This document shows, one piece after another, positions 9,063 to 15,778 of a DNA stretch of 64,000 nt (position 1 is its first letter; the number at the start of each line of letters is the position of its first letter). The notes beneath the pieces were generated by a model, which searched no databases, had not been told where the DNA came from, and was given only the letters and a program-made list of their open reading frames with translations. Position numbers and translations under genes: made by a program. The stretch comes from Tabrizicola sp. (GTDB taxonomy: Bacteria; Pseudomonadota; Alphaproteobacteria; Rhodobacterales; Rhodobacteraceae). The stretch lies in assembly GCA_016792685.1 (NCBI GenBank), contig JAEULQ010000129.1, positions 1-64,000 on the forward strand, in the 5' to 3' direction.

Positions 9063-10510
9063 TGCTGTGGTCGCTGACAAAGGTCGTCTTCTTCGTCGCG
9101 CTGATTGCGGCCCTGGCCCTGGCCGCCGGACTGCTGGCCGAGTCTGGCTCTGCGATGCAGATCGTGGTGGCGGGATGGGAGTTCACAATCGGGCCGGTCC
9201 AGGCCGTCGTGCTTGGCCTTCTGGTGCTGATCCTGGTCTGGCTTTTGCTGAAGATCCTTGGCTTTCTTGGTGCCATTGTCCGGTTTCTCAACGGAGACGA
9301 AACCGCCATATCCAGATACTTCGACCGGAACCGCGAACAGCGGGGGTATCGCGCACTGTCGGAAGGCATGATGGCCCTGGCCTCCGGTGAGGCACGGCTT
9401 GCCCTGATCCGGGCGCAAAGCGCCGAGAAGCTTCTGGGCAAGCCAGAGCTTACCACCCTGCTTGTCGCTCAGGCGGCCGAAGCTGCAGGCGACCGCAAAC
9501 GCGCGACCGAGGCCTACAAGACCCTTTTGCAAGACAATTCCACCCGCTTTGTCGGGGTGCGCGGCCTGCTTCAACAGAAGCTGGCAGAGGGAGACCGCGA
9601 GGTTGCCCTGAAACTGGCCGAGAAAGCCTTTGAACTGCGCCCGAAACATGTCGAGACGCAGGATATCCTGCTGAAGCTTCAGTCGGATGCCGGTGACTGG
9701 TCGGGTGCGCGGGCGACACTTGGGGCCAAACTCAAGGCTGGGGCGTTGCCTAAGGACGTCTATCGCCGTCGGGATGCGGTGCTTGCGCTGCAGCAGGCCC
9801 GCACGGTGATGGACGACGAGGCCAGCATCGAGGCACGCGAGGCGGCAATCGAGGCCAACAAGCTTTCCCCTGACCTGATACCGGCTGCGTCGCTTGCCGC
9901 CCGGGGGTATCTGGCCAAGGGGGACAAGAAGAACGCTACCCGGGTGCTGAAGAAAGCCTGGGAAGTGATGCCGCACCCGGACCTCGCCGCTACCTTTGCG
10001 ACAATCGAGCCGGACGAGACGCCCCACGAGCGGCTGAAGCGCTTTCGCACCCTGACCAATGCGCGGCCCGACAGCGACGAATCCCGCATGCTGTTGGCCG
10101 AGCTTCTGGTTGCGACCGAGGATTTCCCGGCCGCCCGCCGCGCGTTGGAGGATATCGCGACCCGCCACCCGACGCAGCGATCCCTGGCTATCCTTGCAGC
10201 CATCGCTCGGGGTGAAGGGGCCGAGGACGTGGTGGTTCGTGACCTTGTGGCCAAGGCTCTTACCGCGCCGCGCGGCCCACAATGGGTCTGCGACAAGTGT
10301 CAGGCCATTCACTCCGGCTGGCATCCGGTCTGCGAGAATTGCGGCAGTTTCGATACGCTGTCCTGGCGCGAACCACCGGCGGCCACTGCAGCTTCGCAGT
10401 CGCTGGCGGATCTCTTGCCGCTTATGGATGCGCGCCCCGCGCCGGAAGCAAAGCAGCCCGACGAAGACGAGCAGCTTCCGCTGGACGAGATCGCCCGTCG
10501 CGCGAATTAG
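9059..10510 (+). CDS. HemY-like TPR membrane protein with C-terminal zinc ribbon
   Basis: 483 residues; start overlaps the upstream stop (ATGA), and a second ATG follows at once. Two transmembrane helices lie at about residues 5-25 and 40-68. The rest is a TPR-like alpha solenoid (AEKLLGKPELTTLLVAQAAEAAGDRKRATEAYKTLL and later repeats). Near the C-terminus a rubredoxin-like ribbon has four cysteines at 411, 414, 425 and 428 (VCDKCQ...HPVCENC). This is the HemY of the TIGR00540/HemY_N family, not the protoporphyrinogen oxidase of the same name. The TM-TPR-zinc ribbon layout also resembles LapB, which controls LpxC turnover. Which role applies here cannot be decided from sequence. Confidence 0.88.
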   Translation: MMLWSLTKVVFFVALIAALALAAGLLAESGSAMQIVVAGWEFTIGPVQAVVLGLLVLILVWLLLKILGFLGAIVRFLNGDETAISRYFDRNREQRGYRALSEGMMALASGEARLALIRAQSAEKLLGKPELTTLLVAQAAEAAGDRKRATEAYKTLLQDNSTRFVGVRGLLQQKLAEGDREVALKLAEKAFELRPKHVETQDILLKLQSDAGDWSGARATLGAKLKAGALPKDVYRRRDAVLALQQARTVMDDEASIEAREAAIEANKLSPDLIPAASLAARGYLAKGDKKNATRVLKKAWEVMPHPDLAATFATIEPDETPHERLKRFRTLTNARPDSDESRMLLAELLVATEDFPAARRALEDIATRHPTQRSLAILAAIARGEGAEDVVVRDLVAKALTAPRGPQWVCDKCQAIHSGWHPVCENCGSFDTLSWREPPAATAASQSLADLLPLMDARPAPEAKQPDEDEQLPLDEIARRAN

Positions 10511-10531
10511 GGCGACATGGTTCGGTGACCG

Positions 10532-12982
10532 TCAGTAAAGGTCGACGCGGAAGGGCGTGGTCGTCCAGTGAATGCGGGCAATATCGACCAGCCGTTCAAC
10601 CGGATCCGATTCCAGTGACGTGTCACCGTGTTGCTCGGCAATGGTCTGATATGCAGCACGGCTTCCCTCACCGAAAGCCCCATCCGGGGTGACATCCGCG
10701 CCCATAAGCTGCAAGAGCCGCTGGGAAGCCTCATCCACAGCCTCGGCGGGCAGGGCCCCCAGGACCTTGCGGGCCCGTTCGACGGATTTCTTGTCGCGAA
10801 GCGCTGCGGCACGACCAGCGCGATATGCAGCATCGGTCGGAGACAGGCCCGCCGCGCCTTCGGTCAGGATCAGATAGGCGGCATAGGCCCCGGCATTGGC
10901 GTCTCCACGCTCCAGGCCCTTGTCGAACCACTCGACCGCTTTTCCAAGATCGGCCTTCTTGCCAAGCGCGCCCGTCGCGATCAGCTGGCCGATGTTTCCC
11001 GGAGCATTCGGATGACCTCCGTCGGCCGCCTTGGTGAACCACTCAAGGGCCAGATCCGCGTTCTTCTCCTGGCCGCCAAGACCATTCATGGAGACGAGGC
11101 CGAGGTTGTTATACCCGTAAATGTCCCCGCGGGCGGCACTTTCGTTCAGATAGCGCAGGCCCCGGATCGGGTCAAAATACTCGGTCGAGTCATCAAGATA
11201 GAAATAGCCGAGCTCATTCATCGCATAGGTGTGGCCGACCTCCAGCGCCCGCATGAGCAGATCGTATCCGCGCAGGCGTTCTTCGTCGGTCTTGCCAAAG
11301 CGCACCATCTGTCGGCCAAGCGCATAGAAGGCATAAGGGTCGCCCAGTTCGGCCCCTTCGCGGTAATAGGCCATGGCCTCCTCGGGCGCGGCCTCAATCG
11401 CCGAACCGCCGGTTTCGCGCGCTTCATTGAGGATCGCATTGCCAATGGCATACGAGGCCCGAGAATGCCCCATCTTGCGGGCCGTATCCCATGCGGTGCG
11501 GGCTTCGTCGTAGCGGCGCAGTGCGGCAAGCGCGCGGCCCAGCTGATAATGGAACCGGGCGTTCTGCGGTTCGCGCTGTACGGCGGCCTGGCAGGCCAGA
11601 ACCGCCGCTTCGGGTTCGATCTCGTTGGCAAACCGGGCGAAGCCGACGCCTTCCGGATCCAGGTGGTCAGCCGCCGCAAGATCGCAGGGGTCGGGGCTGA
11701 GATCGACCTGAACAACCTTGGGGGTTCCGTTCAGCTCGACCGTGAACTGGGCCTTCAACACCGGGTCCTGACCCGGCAGGATGACCGGACCGTTGACATA
11801 GGCAAAGGCAAGGCGATCAAGCTCGGCGGCGGCCAGCGGGAACTTTGGCGCCGACTGCATGCCTTGAGCGTCCAGCAACACCAGACGACCGCCGTGCGGG
11901 GGTTCGAGCAAGGCCAGGCTGTCGATAGCCGCAAGCGCCAGCTCTCGGGACAAGGTCGCGCCAATCGGCACTGCGGGGGCAAGCGGCGCTGCGATGCGGA
12001 TGTCGGGCTCGGGAAGCTTTGCATCCACCAGCAAGACATCGGCGGAACTGGCAAACAGGGTAAGGCCCCGGGCAATCGACCCACCATCGCCACTGACGGG
12101 GGTAGCCGCTTCCGTGTAAGTGCTGACCGAGGCAATTGTCGCTTCCTCGACCATGGTCGAGCTGTCCCAGGGGACCTGCACACCCTCGGTCTCGATGAAG
12201 ACCTTGCGGCGGACCACTTCGAAGACATCGGTCACCGGCACCGAACCCAGTGCGGCCGTTTGCAGAAAGGCGCTGGCGAAGGGGCTGTTCTCGCCTGCCC
12301 CGTCCAGAGCCACTTCGCCAGGCGAAGTCGAGAAGACCACATAGGAATTCACCGGAGCGGCAAGCGAGGCAAAGCCGGTTTCGACCTCCCGCATATCGGC
12401 GCCCAGCGAATCCTGCAGCTTGACCCCGGCGAAGGGGTTGTTGCGACAGCTGTCGAGGATGACGATCTGCAGTCTGGCCCGCGCGCCGACGATCGAGACC
12501 AAACTGCCGACAGAGACGGTTTCAAACGGCAGATCGCCCGCCTGATCCAGCTCGGCGTCGACCGGGATCAAGTAGTTCTCCGACCCGATCTGAACGCCAT
12601 GACCCGCATAGTAGAACAGGACCTCGGTCTCGCGATCGACGTCGAACAGCACGCGTTGCATCAGCCCTTCGAAATCGCGTTTCGAGGCGTCTTTCAGCAG
12701 GGTGACGTCGTAACCCTGTGCGGCAAGCATGTCCGCAACATCCAGCGCATCGTTCCATGCGTTCGGCAGTTTGGGGGCGTGCGCATAGTCCTGATTGCCG
12801 ATGACGATGGCATATTTCTGCCTTGGCCCGGTGGCCTCGTCGCTTAGCTTAAGCGAATGGGCAGGAACGTGGCCCTCGGGGAAGGGGCCCGCACTTCCAT
12901 CCTGCGCCCCCGCAACCGAGCCGGCCGCAACCAGAAGGAGGGCGGCCGCAGAGCTGTTCTTCAGGACCCGCCGGGCGGACAT
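10532..12982 (-). CDS. Caspase-like (C14) peptidase with Sel1 repeats, exported
   Basis: 816 residues with a Sec signal peptide (about 1-26, ending AGA). Residues about 55-250 are a caspase/p20-like domain: KYAIVIGNQDYAHAPKLPNAWNDAL, the catalytic His128 in FYYAGHGVQ, and Cys179 in ILDSCRNNPF. A middle part carries TPR/Sel1-type repeats (about 500-700; AYYREGAELGDPYAFYALGRQM, MNELGYFYLDD, GRGDIYGYNNLG, ADGGHPNAPGNIG). The last about 60 residues (LLQLMGADVTPDGAFGEGSRAAYQ) look like a peptidoglycan-binding domain. It follows the small lipoprotein gene directly and lies at the edge of the T6SS locus, suggesting an envelope-located accessory or regulatory protease. It converges with the HemY-like gene; the substrate is unknown. 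Confidence 0.82.
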   Translation of the reverse strand: MSARRVLKNSSAAALLLVAAGSVAGAQDGSAGPFPEGHVPAHSLKLSDEATGPRQKYAIVIGNQDYAHAPKLPNAWNDALDVADMLAAQGYDVTLLKDASKRDFEGLMQRVLFDVDRETEVLFYYAGHGVQIGSENYLIPVDAELDQAGDLPFETVSVGSLVSIVGARARLQIVILDSCRNNPFAGVKLQDSLGADMREVETGFASLAAPVNSYVVFSTSPGEVALDGAGENSPFASAFLQTAALGSVPVTDVFEVVRRKVFIETEGVQVPWDSSTMVEEATIASVSTYTEAATPVSGDGGSIARGLTLFASSADVLLVDAKLPEPDIRIAAPLAPAVPIGATLSRELALAAIDSLALLEPPHGGRLVLLDAQGMQSAPKFPLAAAELDRLAFAYVNGPVILPGQDPVLKAQFTVELNGTPKVVQVDLSPDPCDLAAADHLDPEGVGFARFANEIEPEAAVLACQAAVQREPQNARFHYQLGRALAALRRYDEARTAWDTARKMGHSRASYAIGNAILNEARETGGSAIEAAPEEAMAYYREGAELGDPYAFYALGRQMVRFGKTDEERLRGYDLLMRALEVGHTYAMNELGYFYLDDSTEYFDPIRGLRYLNESAARGDIYGYNNLGLVSMNGLGGQEKNADLALEWFTKAADGGHPNAPGNIGQLIATGALGKKADLGKAVEWFDKGLERGDANAGAYAAYLILTEGAAGLSPTDAAYRAGRAAALRDKKSVERARKVLGALPAEAVDEASQRLLQLMGADVTPDGAFGEGSRAAYQTIAEQHGDTSLESDPVERLVDIARIHWTTTPFRVDLY

Positions 12983-13189
12983 TCAACCGGACCAGCCGCC
13001 GCCGCCCGAACCGTCATCCCCAAAGTCTATGACGACCGGCGCCGGCTTCTTGGCCTTGACCGCAGGGGCGGCGACCACCGGTTTCTTGACCGCCGGAGCA
13101 TCCTCAACCCGCGGAGCAAGCTCCTCGCAACCGGCGAGAAGTCCGAAAACCGCGATGATGGACAGGGATCGAGACCAATTTCCAGGCAT
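12983..13189 (-). CDS. Small lipoprotein with Gly-rich tail
   Basis: 68 residues from an ATG at 13,189. A lipoprotein signal peptide is visible: positive N-terminus, hydrophobic core SIIAVFGLLA, and lipobox LLAGC with the lipidated Cys at residue 21. The mature chain is only 48 residues: an Ala/Pro/Lys/Val-rich linker, then IDFGDDGSGGGGWSG. I recognise no family. Its stop abuts the start of the caspase-like gene (TGA followed at once by ATG), so the two are almost certainly co-translated. With the OmpA-family gene upstream this makes a three-gene envelope set beside the T6SS. Being short and without a known domain, it is supported by the lipobox and gene spacing only. Confidence 0.65.
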   Translation of the reverse strand: MPGNWSRSLSIIAVFGLLAGCEELAPRVEDAPAVKKPVVAAPAVKAKKPAPVVIDFGDDGSGGGGWSG

Positions 13190-13310
13190 TACGAGACCCA
13201 CTTGTTGAAGCGATGGCCGTCCGCACGAAAGCGATGAATTCACGCAACCAATAGCGTTCAGGATGCCATAACTTGCCCTTTCAGGCAATGAAAGCTTGGC
13301 GGCCAGACGA

Positions 13311-13976
13311 TCAGCTAAGCGCCTGGAACTCGACCCGACGGTTCTGGTCCGAATCCGGCGAGGCATCTTCCAGAAGGAAGCGCTCTCCAAGCCCAACGGC
13401 CTCCAGCCGGCCGGCATCGATCCCGCATTCGTTGACGAAGAAGCGCTGCACTTCTTCGGCACGCAGCCGAGAGAGACGCTCGTTGTAATCGTCCGATCCG
13501 GACGCATCGGTGTGCCCGATGATGCGGAAAAGCTGGATGTCTGCCACCTTCATCACGTTGCAAAGCTTGGCAAGTTTCGGCTTTTGCACGTCATCCAGCG
13601 CGGCACTGTCGAAGGCGAACTCGATCCGGATATTCACGCCCAGATCTTCCGGCATCTTGACCAGGGTTGCCGTCTCGTTTGCGGTCACCACGGTTTCTGT
13701 CGTCGCTTCGGGCTCGGCGGTCGCGACTTCCGTCGTAGTGGAAGCCTCGACCGGCGCCGGCTCTTCCTTGGCGACCTCGGTCGCAATCTGGACGTCATCG
13801 GCGGTGACCAGCGTCAGGCCGCGGGTCAGGCCCGTCTTGCCTTCGACCGCCGCCTTGTAGGCGTCCCGCTGCGCGAGAAAGAGCTTGAGCAGTTCTTCTT
13901 CGGATAGGTCCTGGGCCGAGGCCCCGGCGGGCACCAGAACGGCGCAGATTGCCAGGCTGGTCAGCAAGTTGCGCAT
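13311..13976 (-). CDS. OmpA family peptidoglycan-binding protein
   Basis: 221 residues from the ATG at 13,976, with GGAAGGTGG about 10 bases upstream. Signal peptide residues 1-22 end ASA-QD. A Thr/Glu/Ala-rich linker (about 60-105) precedes an OmpA C-terminal domain: VNIRIEFAFDSAAL, GHTDASGSDDYNERLSRLRAEEVQRFF, and ASPDSDQNRRVEFQ, carrying the Asp and Arg that bind diaminopimelate in peptidoglycan. There is no beta-barrel domain, so this is a periplasmic peptidoglycan anchor. It is divergent from the pppA operon, and precedes the lipoprotein and caspase-like genes. A role in stabilising the secretion apparatus or the protease at the wall is inference. Confidence 0.88.
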   Translation of the reverse strand: MRNLLTSLAICAVLVPAGASAQDLSEEELLKLFLAQRDAYKAAVEGKTGLTRGLTLVTADDVQIATEVAKEEPAPVEASTTTEVATAEPEATTETVVTANETATLVKMPEDLGVNIRIEFAFDSAALDDVQKPKLAKLCNVMKVADIQLFRIIGHTDASGSDDYNERLSRLRAEEVQRFFVNECGIDAGRLEAVGLGERFLLEDASPDSDQNRRVEFQALS

Positions 13977-14128
13977 ATTCGAACCACCTTCCAAAAAACG
14001 GATTTATGACTGGGGAAAGTCTAGGCTATGATGCCCGTGCATTCAATTCACACTTTTGGGCGGGCCCACGCCATGCAAAACGTCTCGGCCAAGCAACCGA
14101 TCAGGCATTTCCTTAGCGCGGTCCGGCG

Positions 14129-14884
14129 ATGAGCACGCCGATCACGGTCGTTCCCGGACCTGAGCGGACCTTGCCGGTGGCAGTCGGGGCGGGGCTGACA
14201 AACCGCGGCATGGTGCGGGAAAGAAACGAGGATTCCATCCTCACCGACCCGTCCGGCACATTGTGGGCCGTGGCCGACGGAATGGGTGGATATGGCAATG
14301 GAGACGTTGCCTCGGACATCGTGATCGACTGCCTTGCAACAATCCCGGACGGGGTCGACCCCGGTCCGGCCCTGGTTGCGCGCCTGAAAGAAGCAAACCA
14401 GCTGGTGTTGGAACGGCAGCGCGCGCCCGGGATGGGACGCATGGGATCGACCGTGGTGGCAGTCCTGATCAGCCGAGCCGTGGCCTATGTCGCCTGGGCT
14501 GGAGACAGCCGGGCCTATCTTCTGCGAAGTGGGCACCTTCGACCGCTGACGCGCGATCATTCGGTGGTTCAGGAAATGGTCGACCGGGGCGAACTCTCCC
14601 CTGAAGAGGCCGAAAGCCACCCGGAATCGCACATGGTGACCCGCGCAATCGGTGGCAGTGAAGATCTGGAAGTTGACCTCGTCAGCGTCCCCCTGGCTGT
14701 GGGGGACCGGTTGCTTCTGTGCAGCGATGGGCTCACGCGTTGCGTTTACGAGCAGACGGTCGAAGCACTTCTGCGCGAGGCGACTGGACCGGAGGATGCC
14801 TGTCAAAAGCTCTTGCGCGAGGCATTGGACAGTGGCGCACCCGACAATGTTTCAGCGATCACCGTCCTGATCCGGGAAGCCTAG
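14129..14884 (+). CDS. pppA: T6SS-associated PP2C-family Ser/Thr phosphatase
   Basis: 251 residues. PP2C motifs are complete: TNRGMVRERNEDSI with the metal-binding Asp, VADGMGGYGNGD, VAWAGDSRAYLLR, TRAIGGSEDLEVDL, LLCSDGL, and GAPDNVSAITVL at the end. In T6SS, PppA removes the phosphate that PpkA places on Fha or TssL, switching secretion off; the matching kinase lies at 37,109-39,217. A weak sigma70-like element (TTATGA, 17-base spacer, TATGAT at 14,027-14,032) lies about 97 bases upstream. The M15 peptidase gene starts three bases after the stop, so it heads the operon pppA-M15-chimera-vgrG. Confidence 0.94.
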   Translation: MSTPITVVPGPERTLPVAVGAGLTNRGMVRERNEDSILTDPSGTLWAVADGMGGYGNGDVASDIVIDCLATIPDGVDPGPALVARLKEANQLVLERQRAPGMGRMGSTVVAVLISRAVAYVAWAGDSRAYLLRSGHLRPLTRDHSVVQEMVDRGELSPEEAESHPESHMVTRAIGGSEDLEVDLVSVPLAVGDRLLLCSDGLTRCVYEQTVEALLREATGPEDACQKLLREALDSGAPDNVSAITVLIREA

Positions 14885-14887
14885 GAC

Positions 14888-15778
14888 ATGCAGCAGAACA
14901 ACCTGATCGCTCCCATCATCGTGGCCATTGGCGTCATCATCGCTGCGGTGGCCTTCGCCATGGTGACGACATTGCTGGAATCGGCCGACAGTGGCGCTGA
15001 CATGCGGCTCACCCGCCTGGAATCGGCCTTTGACGCCGAGGCCGCGCAGCGGGCGAGGCTCGAAGCCGAGATCGGAGTGCTCAAGGGCGATCTGGCGCGG
15101 CTTCGGGATGACATGAGCCTGCTGGCAAACCGCGCTCCAGTTGCGCAATCGACGGAAGTACTTGCGCCGACAACGGATGCGAGCGGCCTTTCGGCCCCGG
15201 AGGACGAACAGCACCTGCCCGAAACCGAGGCCCTGACCGATCAGATGCGGGCAGCCCGCGAGCGTTTCAACAGAGGTGTCACCCAGCCCAGGAACAAGAC
15301 CATGCTGGCGCTGTTGGGCCGCCCGCGGGAAGATCTGGGCACCGATTGCCGGTCCATAACCAACCCCCGGCTTAAGGACCTGGTCGAAACGCGACAGATC
15401 GGCCCGATCAAGGCCACGATGCTGAAGCCCGCACTCGACAGCCTTGAGCGCATCTTGGCCAAGCTCGAGAAAGACGAGCCCGACATTCATGCCAAGCTTG
15501 GTACCGCCGGGGCCCTGTGCGTCCGTCTGATCCGCGGGTCGAACAGCTCGGTCTCGAATCATTCCTTCGGAACGGCCATCGACATCACCCTGCAGGGCGA
15601 GCTTGACCCGTTTGCAGACGGAACGATGCAGATCGGGCTGGTGATCCTGGCCGAGCATTTTAACGAGGAAGGCTGGTTCTGGGGTGGTGGCTACAACCGC
15701 GAGGACGGGATGCATTTCGAAGTTGGCGAAGAAACCCTAAAGAAATGGGTCGAAGAAGGGCTGATCCCGTCGCAATGA
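14888..15778 (+). CDS. Membrane-anchored M15-family peptidoglycan peptidase (TagX-like)
   Basis: 296 residues. One N-terminal transmembrane helix (about 6-30) is followed by a coiled coil (40-76) and a Thr/Glu linker. The C-terminal domain, about 130-290, has M15/VanY zinc-site motifs: SNHSFGTAID with H225 and D232, and GMHFE with H276. An aromatic WFWGGGYNRED stretch precedes the last His, as in L-Ala-D-Glu and D,D-peptidases of the family. In Acinetobacter, TagX is a membrane-tied M15-type endopeptidase needed to open peptidoglycan for T6SS assembly. Position between pppA and the TssL-TssM chimera suggests the same job. The start of the next gene overlaps its stop (ATGA). Confidence 0.86.
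   Translation: MQQNNLIAPIIVAIGVIIAAVAFAMVTTLLESADSGADMRLTRLESAFDAEAAQRARLEAEIGVLKGDLARLRDDMSLLANRAPVAQSTEVLAPTTDASGLSAPEDEQHLPETEALTDQMRAARERFNRGVTQPRNKTMLALLGRPREDLGTDCRSITNPRLKDLVETRQIGPIKATMLKPALDSLERILAKLEKDEPDIHAKLGTAGALCVRLIRGSNSSVSNHSFGTAIDITLQGELDPFADGTMQIGLVILAEHFNEEGWFWGGGYNREDGMHFEVGEETLKKWVEEGLIPSQ

Noticed and set aside
8777..10324. 515-codon open frame on the minus strand opposite the HemY-like gene
   Set aside because: It mirrors a well-supported gene, has arginine/glycine-rich composition typical of GC-rich antisense frames, and shows no family motif.
9059..10510. HemY read as protoporphyrinogen oxidase
   Set aside because: There is no FAD-binding motif; it is a membrane TPR protein.
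10511..10560. Search for an att copy of the tRNA-Thr 3' end at the far T6SS border
   Set aside because: No stretch matching the T arm or acceptor end was seen there.
10628..12847. 739-codon open frame on the plus strand opposite the caspase-like gene
   Set aside because: The minus-strand gene has a signal peptide, catalytic His/Cys and repeats; the plus frame has none and lacks a ribosome site.
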